Source: RH-AL1 sp964244495
Lineage (GTDB): Bacteria > Pseudomonadota > Alphaproteobacteria > Rhizobiales > Beijerinckiaceae
DNA length: 64,000 nt
NCBI GenBank assembly: GCA_964244495.1
Contig: CAXTIU010000001.1
Location: forward strand, 248,001 to 312,000
Reading direction: 5' to 3'
Shown here: positions 34,021 through 42,865 of the stretch, in pieces
How the letters are laid out: each line of letters opens with the position of its first letter
Numbering within the stretch: the first letter of the stretch is position 1
Translations under genes and position numbers: made by a program
The notes under the pieces: generated by a model
Seen by the model: only the letters and a program-made list of their open reading frames with translations
Told to the model about the DNA's origin: nothing
Databases searched by the model: none

Positions 34021-34605
34021 TCACGCTTCCGCCGGCGCGGCTTCGGCCTCGGCGCCGGGACGGCGGGCCTGCAGCGTCGACACCTTGAGGTTGCGGCGCG
34101 CCGCCACGGAACGCGGCGAATCCTCGTGCTGGAGGGCATCGAAGGTCGCCCGGATCATGTTGTAGGGGTTGGACGACCCCTGCGACTTGGCGACGACATC
34201 GTGCATCCCGAGCGTCTCGAAGATGGCGCGCATCGGACCGCCGGCGATGATGCCGGTACCGGCCGGGGCAGCGCGCAGGATCACGCGGCCGGCGCCGTGA
34301 CGACCGTTCACGTCGTGGTGCAGGGTACGGCCTTCGCGCAGCGGCACGCGGATCAGGCCGCGCTTGGCGGACTCCGTCGCCTTGCGGATCGCTTCGGGAA
34401 CCTCGCGCGCCTTGCCGTGGCCGAAGCCGACGCGTCCCTTCTGATCGCCGACGACCACGAGCGCCGCGAAGCCGAAGCGCCGACCGCCCTTCACCACCTT
34501 GGCGACGCGGTTGATGTGGACCAGGCGATCGATGAACTCGCTGTCCTGGTCGTCCCTGCCGTGGCGATCGCGTCCGCCGCGACCACCCTCTCTCTCACCA
34601 GCCAT
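34021..34605 (-). CDS. rpsE: 30S ribosomal protein S5
   Basis: A 194-aa protein involved in mRNA unwinding and decoding accuracy. Double-stranded RNA-binding region FIDRLVHINRVAKVVKGGRR, then GHGKAREVPEAIRKA and APAGTGIIAGGPMRAIFE. The N-terminus has a Gly/Arg-rich stretch (EREGGRGGRDRHGRD). ATG at 34605 has GAAGAG upstream. Confidence 0.97.
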   Translation of the reverse strand: MAGEREGGRGGRDRHGRDDQDSEFIDRLVHINRVAKVVKGGRRFGFAALVVVGDQKGRVGFGHGKAREVPEAIRKATESAKRGLIRVPLREGRTLHHDVNGRHGAGRVILRAAPAGTGIIAGGPMRAIFETLGMHDVVAKSQGSSNPYNMIRATFDALQHEDSPRSVAARRNLKVSTLQARRPGAEAEAAPAEA

Positions 34606-34721
34606 TATTTCTCTTCTCACTTGCGCGGGTGGCACGAAGCCCTGCCCGCTCGCTTCGAATCCCCGGTCTCGTCACCATCGTCCGCCGCCGGGCGCCGAGC
34701 GGGTCGACGAGCGTCGATGGT

Positions 34722-35084
34722 CTAGAACGACAGTCCGCCTTCGCGGGCGCCCTCGGCGAGCGCCTTGACGCGGCCGTGATACATGTAGCCGCCGCGATCG
34801 AACACCACGTCCGTGATGCCGGCCGCCTTGGCCCGCTCCGCGATCAGCTTGCCCACCGCCGCCGCCGCCTCGACGTTCGCGCCGGTCCTCAGCTCCTCGC
34901 GCTGATCCTTCTCGAGGGAGGAGGCTGCGGCGAGCGTACGGCCGGCCGCGTCGTCGATGATCTGGCAGTAGATCTGCTTCGACGAGCGGAACACCGATAG
35001 CCGCGCCTTGCCGTAGGCGCGCGCCCGGATCGATTTGCGAACGCGCGCCTTGCGGCGAGCGGTGGCTCCATTGTCCTTTGCCAT
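34722..35084 (-). CDS. rplR: 50S ribosomal protein L18
   Basis: A 120-aa 5S rRNA-binding protein (RLSVFRSSKQIYCQIIDDAAG, VVFDRGGYMYHGRVKALAEG). Canonical length and position between rplF and rpsE. Confidence 0.98.
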   Translation of the reverse strand: MAKDNGATARRKARVRKSIRARAYGKARLSVFRSSKQIYCQIIDDAAGRTLAAASSLEKDQREELRTGANVEAAAAVGKLIAERAKAAGITDVVFDRGGYMYHGRVKALAEGAREGGLSF

Positions 35085-35090
35085 AGCGCC

Positions 35091-35624
35091 TTACTTCTTC
35101 TTGCCTTCCTTGCGGAAGATGAACTCGTCCGAATAGCGGACACCCTTGCCCTTGTACGGCTCCGGCGGGCGCAGCGCCCGGATCTCGGAGGCGACTTGGC
35201 CGACCTGGCGCTTGTCGATCCCGGAGATGAGGATCTCGACCGGGCGCGGCGTCGCGATGGTGATCCCGTCGGGGATCGCGAACGGCACGTCGTGGCTGTA
35301 GCCCAGCGACAGCTGCAGCACCTTGCCCTGGACGGCGGCCTTGTAGCCGACGCCCGTGATGTCGAGCTTGCGGGTGAACCCGGTGGAGACGCCGACGACC
35401 AGGTTGTTCACCATCGCCCGCGACATGCCCCACATCGCCTGGGCACGCTTGGTGTCGCCGCGCGGCACGACGCTGACGTTGTCGTTCTCGAACGAGACGG
35501 TGACCTCGTCCGGGCAGGTGAAGTGGAGTTCGCCCTTGGCACCCTTGATCGAAACCTGCTGGCCTTCGACCGTGGCGGTGACGCCCTTGGGGATGGCGAC
35601 GGGTTTCTTGCCGACGCGTGACAT
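35091..35624 (-). CDS. rplF: 50S ribosomal protein L6
   Basis: A 177-aa protein near the factor-binding site (SRVGKKPVAIPKGVTATV, RALRPPEPYKGKGVRYSDE). Canonical. Six bases separate its stop from the rplR start. Confidence 0.98.
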   Translation of the reverse strand: MSRVGKKPVAIPKGVTATVEGQQVSIKGAKGELHFTCPDEVTVSFENDNVSVVPRGDTKRAQAMWGMSRAMVNNLVVGVSTGFTRKLDITGVGYKAAVQGKVLQLSLGYSHDVPFAIPDGITIATPRPVEILISGIDKRQVGQVASEIRALRPPEPYKGKGVRYSDEFIFRKEGKKK

Positions 35625-35662
35625 GATGCTAATCCTTGATGGAGCCGGTCGCGAGACCCGGC

Positions 35663-36055
35663 CTAGAAGACCTTGCAGAGGACTTCGCCGCCGACGTTGG
35701 CCTCGCGGGCCGCATGGTCCGCCATCACGCCTTTGGCGGTCGAGATGATGGTGATGCCCAGCCCGTTGGCCACGCGCGGCATGGCGCCGACGGCGGCGTA
35801 GACGCGACGGCCGGGCTTCGACACCCGCGAGATCTCGCGGATGACCGGCTGGCCGTCGTAATACTTCAGCTCGATCTCGAACTCGGTGCGACCGTTGCCG
35901 TACTCCGTCGTCGAGTAGCCGCGTATGTAGCCTTCCGTTTGCAGCACGTCGAGGACGTTGGCGCGCAACTTCGAGCCAGGCGTCTGCACCTTGCCTTTGC
36001 GACGCATGCCGGCGTTGCGGATGCGGGTGAGCATGTCGCCCAAGGGATCGTTCAT
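35663..36055 (-). CDS. rpsH: 30S ribosomal protein S8
   Basis: A 130-aa protein (NDPLGDMLTRIRNAGMRRKG, STAKGVMADHAAREANVGGE) that binds 16S helix 21 and, in E. coli, represses the spc operon by binding its mRNA. Canonical length. Confidence 0.98.
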   Translation of the reverse strand: MNDPLGDMLTRIRNAGMRRKGKVQTPGSKLRANVLDVLQTEGYIRGYSTTEYGNGRTEFEIELKYYDGQPVIREISRVSKPGRRVYAAVGAMPRVANGLGITIISTAKGVMADHAAREANVGGEVLCKVF

Positions 36056-36067
36056 GGCGCGCCCTCC

Positions 36068-36373
36068 CTACCAGCTCGACTTGACGAGGCCGGGGATCAG
36101 CCCCTTCGAGCCGAGTTCGCGGAGCGCGATGCGCGACATCCTCATCTTTCGCGTGAAGGCGCGCGGCCGACCCGACACCTCGCAGCGGTTGCGGACGCGC
36201 TCGGGCGCCGAGTTCCGCGGCATCTCGGACAAGCGAAGCCGTGCCTCGAAGCGCTGCTCCATCGGCAGCGACTCGTTGTTCGCCGTGTCCTTCAGGCGCT
36301 TGCGGCGTCCGGCGTGTTGCTTCACCAGCCGCATCCGCCGCTTGTTGTTCTCAACCGCGCTCTTCTTCGCCAT
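36068..36373 (-). CDS. rpsN: 30S ribosomal protein S14, long zinc-free form
   Basis: A 101-aa protein (AKKSAVENNKRRMRLVKQHA, RNRCEVSGRPRAFTRKMRMS). The long form lacks the CxxC pairs of the zinc-binding short form. 12 bp before rpsH. Confidence 0.98.
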   Translation of the reverse strand: MAKKSAVENNKRRMRLVKQHAGRRKRLKDTANNESLPMEQRFEARLRLSEMPRNSAPERVRNRCEVSGRPRAFTRKMRMSRIALRELGSKGLIPGLVKSSW

Positions 36374-36411
36374 CGATCTATCCTTCGGTCACCGCGTCTG
36401 AACCTTGCGGT

Positions 36412-37107
36412 TCACTGCCGGAACGGGAAATTGAACGCGCGCAGGAGCGCGCGCGCCTCCTGGTCGGTCTTGGCCGTGGTGCAGACGATGATGTCCATCC
36501 CCACGATCGAGTCGACCTTGTCGTAGTTGATCTCCGGGAACACGATGTGCTCCTTGATGCCCATGGCGTAATTGCCGCGCCCGTCGAAACTCTTCGGGTT
36601 CAGCCCGCGGAAGTCGCGGATGCGCGGCAGCGCGATCGTCACGAGGCGGTCGAGGAACTCGTACATGCGGACCTTGCGCAAGGTCACCTTGGCGCCGATC
36701 GGCATGTTCTCGCGCACCTTGAAGGTCGAGATTGCGTTGCGAGCCTTGGTGATCACCGGCTTCTGCCCGGCGATGAGCGCCAGGTCGCTGGCGGCGAGCG
36801 TCACCTTCTTGGTGTCGTTGACGGCTTCGCCAACGCCCATGTTCAGGACGATCTTCTCGATCGAGGGAACCTCGAGCGGGTTCTTGTAGCCGAACTCCTC
36901 AATCAGCTGCGAGCGCACGACCTCGTCGTAGTGCTTGCGCAATCGCGGCATGTAGCCTTCCGGCACGGTGAGGCTGTCGGCCGACGCCGTCTGGTAGGTC
37001 GGCGCGCCACGACCGACCTTCTCGATGGGCACGGACTTGGAGTCCTTCTTCGCGCCGGCGTCCTTGCCGCCCTTGGCGGGAACGCCCTTGCCCTTGGGGT
37101 CAGCCAT
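36412..37107 (-). CDS. rplE: 50S ribosomal protein L5 with N-terminal extension
   Basis: The core (YMPRLRKHYDEVVRSQLIEE, IEKIVLNMGVGEAV, GLNPKSFDGRGNYAMGIKEH) is standard L5, which binds 5S rRNA and contacts P-site tRNA. From the ATG at 37107 the protein is 231 aa, about 50 residues longer than usual; the extra part is rich in Lys, Gly and Ala (ADPKGKGVPAKGGKDAGAKK). An internal ATG at 36951 (MPRLRKHYDE), with GGAAGG just upstream, would give the canonical 179 aa. The 8-bp overlap of the upstream ATG with the rplX stop favours the long start. Confidence 0.93.
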   Translation of the reverse strand: MADPKGKGVPAKGGKDAGAKKDSKSVPIEKVGRGAPTYQTASADSLTVPEGYMPRLRKHYDEVVRSQLIEEFGYKNPLEVPSIEKIVLNMGVGEAVNDTKKVTLAASDLALIAGQKPVITKARNAISTFKVRENMPIGAKVTLRKVRMYEFLDRLVTIALPRIRDFRGLNPKSFDGRGNYAMGIKEHIVFPEINYDKVDSIVGMDIIVCTTAKTDQEARALLRAFNFPFRQ

Positions 37108-37414
37108 CGATCAGGTCTCCGGAACGCTTGGCGAATCGGACCTTGCGGCCGTCTTCGAGGATCTTGAAGCCGACGCGGGTCGGCTTGCCGTCGCCGCCGG
37201 CGTGCGACAGGTTGGACAGATGGATGGTCGCCTCCTTCGAGACGATGCCGGCCTCCTGCTGCGCGGACTGCTTCTGGTGCTTCTTGACGAGATTGATCCC
37301 GCGCACGACGGCGCGATCCTCCTTCGGCATGACCTGAAGCACCTCGCCCGACCGGCCCTTGTCGCGGCCGGTTAGCACGACCACGGTGTCGCCCTTCTTG
37401 ATCTTCGCCGCCAT
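37100..37414 (-). CDS. rplX: 50S ribosomal protein L24
   Basis: A 104-aa KOW-domain assembly initiator (KIKKGDTVVVLTGRDKGRSG, GINLVKKHQKQS). Shares one base with the rplN stop and overlaps rplE by 8 bp. Confidence 0.98.
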   Translation of the reverse strand: MAAKIKKGDTVVVLTGRDKGRSGEVLQVMPKEDRAVVRGINLVKKHQKQSAQQEAGIVSKEATIHLSNLSHAGGDGKPTRVGFKILEDGRKVRFAKRSGDLIDG

Positions 37415-37782
37415 CACAGCACCTCCGGCGCCAGCGAGATGATCTTCATGTGGTTGCGGGCGCGCAGTTCGCGCGGCACCGGCCCGAAGATACGGGTGCC
37501 GACCGGCTCGGACTGGTTGTTGATCAGCACGGCGGCGTTGCCGTCGAAACGGATGACGGTGCCGTCGGCGCGCTTGATGTCCTTGGCGGTGCGCACCACC
37601 ACAGCCTTCATCACGTCGCCCTTCTTGACGCGGCCGCGCGGGATCGCCTCCTTGATCGAGACGACGATGATGTCGCCGACGGCGGCGTAGCGGCGCTTGG
37701 ACCCGCCCAGCACCTTGATGCACATCACGCGACGCGCGCCGGAATTGTCGGCGACGTCCAAATTGGTTTGAACCTGTATCAT
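37414..37782 (-). CDS. rplN: 50S ribosomal protein L14
   Basis: A 122-aa protein at the subunit interface (MIQVQTNLDVADNSGARRVM, KVLGGSKRRYAAVGDIIVVS). Canonical. First gene of the spc section; the 137-bp space before it, after rpsQ, is the longest in the S10-spc junction and shows no clear promoter. Confidence 0.98.
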   Translation of the reverse strand: MIQVQTNLDVADNSGARRVMCIKVLGGSKRRYAAVGDIIVVSIKEAIPRGRVKKGDVMKAVVVRTAKDIKRADGTVIRFDGNAAVLINNQSEPVGTRIFGPVPRELRARNHMKIISLAPEVL

Positions 37783-37919
37783 GGCCTCAGGCCTTCCTCT
37801 CAGATCGGTTTCCGCCGCGCCGTCGCGCCCGGACTACGCCTGGTGCGGGATGGGTCCCGCTACGTGATGAAGCACCGGCGCCGCCTCGGCGACCGATGGG
37901 CGGGCGTCGGAGCGCGCGT

Positions 37920-38171
37920 TCAACCCTGCGCGGCGTCCGCCGGCTGTCCGACGACGATCCAACGCTTGAGGCGCGAGATCGGCCGGGTTTCCTCGATCGA
38001 CACCACGTCGCCGACCTTGTGCGCCCTCGTCTCGTCATGGGCGTGGTAGTTCTTCGAGCGACGCACCGTCTTCTTGAGAAGCGGGTGCGTGAAGCGGCGC
38101 TCGACCTTCACGACGATCGTCTTCTCCTGCTTATCGGAGACGACCACGCCCTGGAGAACTCGTTTCGGCAT
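37920..38171 (-). CDS. rpsQ: 30S ribosomal protein S17
   Basis: An 83-aa OB-fold protein (MPKRVLQGVVVSDKQEKTIV, KNYHAHDETRAHKVGDVVSI). ATG at 38171 is the canonical start. Confidence 0.98.
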   Translation of the reverse strand: MPKRVLQGVVVSDKQEKTIVVKVERRFTHPLLKKTVRRSKNYHAHDETRAHKVGDVVSIEETRPISRLKRWIVVGQPADAAQG

Positions 38172-38182
38172 TCTTCTCTGTC

Positions 38183-38392
38183 CTACTTGTTCGCCGCGCG
38201 CTTCTGGGCGGCGAGCGTCTTGACCCGCGCGATGTCGCGACGAACGACCCTGACGCGGCTTGTGTTCTCGAGCTGTCCGGTCGCGCGCTGGAAGCGCAGG
38301 TTGAACTGCTCCTTCTTCAACGCCAGGATCTCCTGGTCGCGCTGGTCGTCCGTCATCGTCTTGAGGTCGGACAGGCGGCTCTTCGCTTTCAT
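38183..38392 (-). CDS. rpmC: 50S ribosomal protein L29
   Basis: A 69-aa two-helix protein (DLKTMTDDQRDQEILALKKE, NLRFQRATGQLENTSRVR) next to the tunnel exit with L23. Canonical. Confidence 0.98.
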   Translation of the reverse strand: MKAKSRLSDLKTMTDDQRDQEILALKKEQFNLRFQRATGQLENTSRVRVVRRDIARVKTLAAQKRAANK

Positions 38393-38401
38393 GTCTGATC
38401 C

Positions 38402-38815
38402 TTACTCGGCGATGCGTTCGATGAAGCGGGTCTTGATCGGGAGCTTGGCGGCCGCGAGCGTCAGGGCTTCCTTCGCCAGGCCGACCGGCACGCCGTCGAG
38501 CTCGAACATGATGCGGCCCGGCGCCACCTTGCAGGCCCACAACTCGATCGCGCCCTTGCCCTTGCCCATCCGGACCTCCGTCGGCTTCTTCGTCACAGGC
38601 AGATCAGGGAAGATGCGGATCCAGACGCGTCCGGCGCGCTTCATGTGGCGCGTCATCGCGCGCCGCGCCGCCTCGATCTGGCGGGCGGTGATGCGCTCGG
38701 GCTCCATCGCCTTGAGGCCGAACTGGCCGAAGTTGAGCTCCGTGCCGCCCTTCGAGGCACCGCTGATGCGGCCCTTGAAGGCCTTCCGGAACTTGGTTTT
38801 CTTTGGTTGAAGCAT
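38402..38815 (-). CDS. rplP: 50S ribosomal protein L16
   Basis: A 137-aa protein (MLQPKKTKFRKAFKGRISGA, WIRIFPDLPVTKKPTEVRMG) near the A site. The arginine hydroxylated in E. coli by RoxA lies in the conserved VRMGKGKG region, which is present. Canonical length. Confidence 0.98.
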   Translation of the reverse strand: MLQPKKTKFRKAFKGRISGASKGGTELNFGQFGLKAMEPERITARQIEAARRAMTRHMKRAGRVWIRIFPDLPVTKKPTEVRMGKGKGAIELWACKVAPGRIMFELDGVPVGLAKEALTLAAAKLPIKTRFIERIAE

Positions 38816-38842
38816 CGGTGTCAGCTCTCGCTAGGAGGGGCG

Positions 38843-39565
38843 TCAGGCCGCGTCGCGATCGCGGTCGCGCCGCTGGCGGCGCTCGCCGCCCGAATGATCC
38901 TGCTCGGCCATCTTGCGGTCCTGCGCCATGGGATCGTGCTCGAGGATCTCGCCCTTGAAGATCCAAACCTTGATGCCGCAGGTGCCGTAGGCGGTGTGCG
39001 CGGTCGCCGTGCCGTAGTCGACGTCGGCACGCAGCGTATGCAACGGCACCCTGCCCTCGCGATACCATTCGAGCCGCGCGATCTCGGCGCCGCCGAGGCG
39101 GCCGGAGCAATTGATGCGGATGCCCTCAGCGCCGAGCCGCATCGCCGACTGCACGGCGCGCTTCATCGCGCGGCGGAACGCGACACGCCGCTCCAGCTGC
39201 TGCGCGATCGAGTCGGCGACCAGCACGGCGTCGACCTCGGGCTTACGCACCTCGACGATGTTGATGACGACCTCCGAGTCGGTCATCTTGGCGACCAGCT
39301 TGCGGATCTTGTCGATGTCCGCGCCCTTCTTGCCGATCACGACGCCCGGACGGGCCGAGTGGATCGCCACGCGGCACTTCTTGTGCGGGCGCTCGATGAT
39401 GATCTTCGACACCGCCGCCTGCTTCAGCGTCTTCATCAACGCCTCACGGATGGCGATGTCCTCGTGCAGCAATCGCGCGTAATCGTTCTTGCCGGCGAAC
39501 CAGCGCGAATCCCACGTGCGATTGATGCCGAGCCGCAGGCCGATCGGATTGACCTTCTGTCCCAT
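38843..39565 (-). CDS. rpsC: 30S ribosomal protein S3
   Basis: A 240-aa head protein with a KH domain (HSARPGVVIGKKGADIDKIR) forming part of the mRNA entry tunnel and its helicase activity. The C-terminal tail is Arg/Asp-rich (SGGERRQRRDRDRDAA). Start MGQKVNPIGLRLGI is canonical. Confidence 0.98.
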   Translation of the reverse strand: MGQKVNPIGLRLGINRTWDSRWFAGKNDYARLLHEDIAIREALMKTLKQAAVSKIIIERPHKKCRVAIHSARPGVVIGKKGADIDKIRKLVAKMTDSEVVINIVEVRKPEVDAVLVADSIAQQLERRVAFRRAMKRAVQSAMRLGAEGIRINCSGRLGGAEIARLEWYREGRVPLHTLRADVDYGTATAHTAYGTCGIKVWIFKGEILEHDPMAQDRKMAEQDHSGGERRQRRDRDRDAA

Positions 39566-39575
39566 CGTCGTCTCC

Positions 39576-39971
39576 TCAGGCCGCGCGCTGGTCGGGTTGG
39601 GCTTCGACCTCGCGCACGACGATAGTCAAGTTGGCGAAAGGCTTCTCGATACGCCCGGCTCGGCCTCGCGCCCGCGGGCTGAAGCGCTTCATCACCAGCG
39701 CCTTGCCCACGTGCGCCTCGGCCACGACGAGGTCGTCGACGTCGAGGTCGTGGTTGTTCTCCGCGTTGGCGATCGCGCTTTCCAGCGTCTTGCGAACGTC
39801 GAGGGCGATCCGCTTGCGCGAGAATTCCAGGTCGGCCAGCGCCGTCTCGACCTTCTTGCCGCGAATCAGCTGAGCGAGCAGGTTGAGCTTCTGCGGGCTG
39901 ATGCGAAGCATCCGGCAGACGGCCTTCGCCTCGTTCTCCTTCAAGGAGCGCGGTGTCTTCTGCTTGGACAT
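39576..39971 (-). CDS. rplV: 50S ribosomal protein L22
   Basis: A 131-aa tunnel-lining protein (AVCRMLRISPQKLNLLAQLI, RFSPRARGRAGRIEKPFANL). The loop has no visible macrolide-resistance-type deletion. One-base gap to rpsS. Confidence 0.98.
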   Translation of the reverse strand: MSKQKTPRSLKENEAKAVCRMLRISPQKLNLLAQLIRGKKVETALADLEFSRKRIALDVRKTLESAIANAENNHDLDVDDLVVAEAHVGKALVMKRFSPRARGRAGRIEKPFANLTIVVREVEAQPDQRAA

Positions 39972-39972
39972 C

Positions 39973-40251
39973 TCAGCTCCTCTTGGCTTTCTTGTCGGCG
40001 GCGTGACCCTGGAAGGTCCGCGTCGGGGAGAACTCGCCGAGCTTGTGGCCGATCATGTCCTCGGTGACGGTCACCGGCACGTGCTTGTGTCCGTTGTAGA
40101 CGCCGAACGTCAGCCCCACGAATTGAGGCAGGATGGTGGAGCGACGGCTCCAGGTCTTGATGACCTCGGAGCGCTTCGAACCCCGGGCGGTTTCCGCCTT
40201 CTTCAGCATGTAGCCGTCGACGAACGGACCTTTCCAGATGGATCGCGTCAT
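39973..40251 (-). CDS. rpsS: 30S ribosomal protein S19
   Basis: A 92-aa head protein (TRSIWKGPFVDGYMLKKAET, PQFVGLTFGVYNGHKHVPV). Canonical length. Two bases after rplB. Confidence 0.98.
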   Translation of the reverse strand: MTRSIWKGPFVDGYMLKKAETARGSKRSEVIKTWSRRSTILPQFVGLTFGVYNGHKHVPVTVTEDMIGHKLGEFSPTRTFQGHAADKKAKRS

Positions 40252-40253
40252 GA

Positions 40254-41093
40254 TCAGCCCTTCTTCTTGCTCTTGTGACGCGATGTCACGATGAACTTGT
40301 CCGTCGCCTTGTTGGCGCGGGTTTTCTTGCCCTTGGTCGGCTTCCCCCAGGGCGTGACCGGATGACGACCACCCGAGGTACGCCCCTCGCCGCCGCCATG
40401 GGGGTGATCGACCGGGTTCATCGTCACGCCACGGTTGTGCGGGCGCCGACCGAGCCATCGCGAGCGACCGGCCTTGCCGATCGACGCGTTCATGTGGTCC
40501 GGGTTCGACACGGCCCCGACCGTCCCGAAGCACTGGCCGTGGATCAGGCGCTGCTCGCCCGAATTAAGGCGGACGATGACGTAGCCCTGGTCGCGCCCGA
40601 CGACCTGCGCGTAGGTGCCGGCGGCGCGCACCATCGCCGCGCCCTTGCCGATCTTCATCTCGACGTTGTGGACGATGGTCCCGACCGGCATGTTGGCGAG
40701 CGCCATCGCGTTGCCCGGCTTCACGTCGACCTGGCTGCCGGACACGACCTCGTCGCCGACCTGCAGGCGCTGCGGGGCGATGATGTAGCTCTGCTCGCCG
40801 TCGGTGTACTCGATGAGCGCGATGAAGGATGAGCGATTCGGGTCGTACTCGATCCGCTGCACCTTCGCCGGGACGTCGAGCTTGCGCCGCTTGAAGTCGA
40901 TGATGCGGTAAGCCTGCTTGTGGCCGCCGCCCCGGAACCGGACGGTGACCCGACCCGTGTTGTTGCGACCGCCGGCGGAATGCTGGCCTTCCGTCAGGTG
41001 CTTGACCGGCTTACCCTTGTAGAGGCCGCTGCGGTCGACGATGACGAGCTGGCGGAGGCTCGGCGTGACCGGGTTGAACGTCTTGAGTGCCAT
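40254..41093 (-). CDS. rplB: 50S ribosomal protein L2
   Basis: A 279-aa protein central to the peptidyl transferase region (GLYKGKPVKHLTEGQHSAGG, NHPHGGGEG-like VDHPHGGGEGRTSGGRHPV). The essential histidine of that loop is present. Canonical length. Confidence 0.98.
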   Translation of the reverse strand: MALKTFNPVTPSLRQLVIVDRSGLYKGKPVKHLTEGQHSAGGRNNTGRVTVRFRGGGHKQAYRIIDFKRRKLDVPAKVQRIEYDPNRSSFIALIEYTDGEQSYIIAPQRLQVGDEVVSGSQVDVKPGNAMALANMPVGTIVHNVEMKIGKGAAMVRAAGTYAQVVGRDQGYVIVRLNSGEQRLIHGQCFGTVGAVSNPDHMNASIGKAGRSRWLGRRPHNRGVTMNPVDHPHGGGEGRTSGGRHPVTPWGKPTKGKKTRANKATDKFIVTSRHKSKKKG

Positions 41094-41103
41094 CGTTGTT
41101 CTC

Positions 41104-41430
41104 TCAAAGACCCGTTGTCACGTCGATGCGGTCGCCGTCAGCCAAGGTGACGACGGCCTTCTTCATGTCGGACTGCTGCCCGCGGACGCCCTTGAACGTC
41201 TTGCGCTTGCCCTTGCGGATGAGCGTGTTGACCGCCAAGACCTTGACGTCGAACAGGCGCTCGACCGCCGTCTTGATCTCGGTCTTGTTCGCGTCCTTGC
41301 GGACCTTGAACACCACCTGGTTCTGCTCGGACGCGATCGTCGCCTTCTCCGTGATGACCGGAGACAGGATGATGTCGTAGTGGCGCGCCTCGATCGTCGC
41401 CTTGGCTGCCGTGGCTTTGGCCGCACTCAT
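41104..41430 (-). CDS. rplW: 50S ribosomal protein L23
   Basis: A 108-aa exit-site protein that docks trigger factor and SRP (ARHYDIILSPVITEKATIAS, LIRKGKRKTFKGVRGQQSD). A short Ala/Lys N-terminal extension precedes the core. ATG overlaps the rplD stop by 4 bp. Confidence 0.97.
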   Translation of the reverse strand: MSAAKATAAKATIEARHYDIILSPVITEKATIASEQNQVVFKVRKDANKTEIKTAVERLFDVKVLAVNTLIRKGKRKTFKGVRGQQSDMKKAVVTLADGDRIDVTTGL

Positions 41431-42059
41431 CGGAACCGCGCCTCCAGCGCTTCAACGGCCGCGCGCGTCAGCACGAGCTTCTCGCGGCGCAGGATGTCGT
41501 AGACGTTGATGCCCTGGATCGGCAGGACGTCGATGTTGGGGATGTTGCGGGCGGCGAGCGCGAAGTTCGCCTCCGTCTCGACGCCGTCGATGATCAGAGC
41601 GCTCGTCAGGCCGATCGCGGAGAAGTTCGTGCGCAGCGCCTTAGTCTTGGCCTCCGCCAGCGACGCGTCGGCCCAGATCACGATGCCGCCGTCCTTGGCT
41701 TTGGCGGAAAGCGCATGCTTGAGGGCGAGCGCCCTCACCTTCTTCGGCAAGCTGTGCGCATGGTCGCGCGAGACGGGGCCATGCGCCTTGCCGCCGCCGC
41801 GAAACTGCGGCGCACGCGCCGACCCGTGGCGGGCACCGCCCGATCCCTTCTGCTTGCCGAGCTTCTTGCCCGTGCGCCAAACATCGGCGCGGCCTTTGGC
41901 CTGATGCGTGCCGGCGCGCCGCTTGGCGAGCTGGTAACGGACCATGCGGGCGATCAGGTCCTGTCGTGGGACGAGCCCGAAGATGGCGTCATCGAGGTCG
42001 ATCGTGGTCTCGGCGCCCTCCCGGGCGGTACCATCGTGCGAGGTGATATCGAGCTTCAT
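41427..42059 (-). CDS. rplD: 50S ribosomal protein L4
   Basis: A 210-aa protein whose loop lines the exit tunnel (GTHQAKGRADVWRTGKKLGK, GSGGARHGSARAPQFRGGG). In E. coli L4 represses the S10 operon; whether this holds here is not shown by the sequence. Overlaps rplW by 4 bp. Confidence 0.97.
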   Translation of the reverse strand: MKLDITSHDGTAREGAETTIDLDDAIFGLVPRQDLIARMVRYQLAKRRAGTHQAKGRADVWRTGKKLGKQKGSGGARHGSARAPQFRGGGKAHGPVSRDHAHSLPKKVRALALKHALSAKAKDGGIVIWADASLAEAKTKALRTNFSAIGLTSALIIDGVETEANFALAARNIPNIDVLPIQGINVYDILRREKLVLTRAAVEALEARFR

Positions 42060-42064
42060 GACAA

Positions 42065-42817
42065 TTAGACCTCAGCAGGCGGCGCCGAGGCCGTCTCGTC
42101 TGGCGCAGGGGAAGGGGCAGCGTCCGGCCCCCCATGGTCGTTGGCGATGCGGAACTTGCCGGGCTGAGGCACATCCTTGGGAAGCGCCTTCTTGATGGCG
42201 TCGCGCACGAAGATCCATCCGCCCGCGGTGCCGGGAACGGCGCCCTCGACGAGGATCAAGCCGCGCTCGACGTCGGTCTGCACGACGCGCAAGTTGAGCG
42301 TGGTCACCCGATCGGTGCCCATGTGACCGGCCATCTTCTTATTCTTGAACGTCTTGCCGGGATCCTGGCGACCACCGGTCGAGCCATGCGAGCGATGCGA
42401 GATCGAGACGCCGTGGGTGGCGCGCAGACCGCCGAAGTTCCATCGCTTCATGGGACCAGCGAAGCCCTTGCCCATGGATGTCCCGGTGACGTCGACGAAC
42501 TGCCCGGGGATGAAGTGATCGGCGGTGATCTCCGCACCGACCGGCAACAGCCCCTCGGCCGGGACCCGGAACTCGGCCAGCTTCATCTTGGGCTCGACCT
42601 TCGCGATCGCGAAGCGACCACGCTCCGCCTTGGATACGTTCTTCACCTTGGCGCGACCGATACCCAGTTGCACGGCGGTGTAGCCGTTAAGCTCCTGCGT
42701 CCGATGGGCGACGACCTGACAGCCGTCGACCTTCAAAACCGTGACGGGGACATGCTCGCCGGTGTCGGTGAACACCCGCGTCATGCCGACCTTCTGTGCG
42801 ATGACACCTGACCGCAT
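42065..42817 (-). CDS. rplC: 50S ribosomal protein L3
   Basis: A 250-aa assembly initiator (MRSGVIAQKVGMTRVFTDTG, FAGPMKRWNFGGLRATHGVS, AGHMGTDRVTTLNLRVVQTD). The C-terminus carries a ~30-residue Pro/Ala/Glu-rich extension (DAAPSPAPDETASAPPAEV) beyond the usual end. Confidence 0.97.
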   Translation of the reverse strand: MRSGVIAQKVGMTRVFTDTGEHVPVTVLKVDGCQVVAHRTQELNGYTAVQLGIGRAKVKNVSKAERGRFAIAKVEPKMKLAEFRVPAEGLLPVGAEITADHFIPGQFVDVTGTSMGKGFAGPMKRWNFGGLRATHGVSISHRSHGSTGGRQDPGKTFKNKKMAGHMGTDRVTTLNLRVVQTDVERGLILVEGAVPGTAGGWIFVRDAIKKALPKDVPQPGKFRIANDHGGPDAAPSPAPDETASAPPAEV

Positions 42818-42865
42818 TCTTCACATCCTCCGGAGGCGCCATCAGGCGGCGCTCCGCACCTAAAA

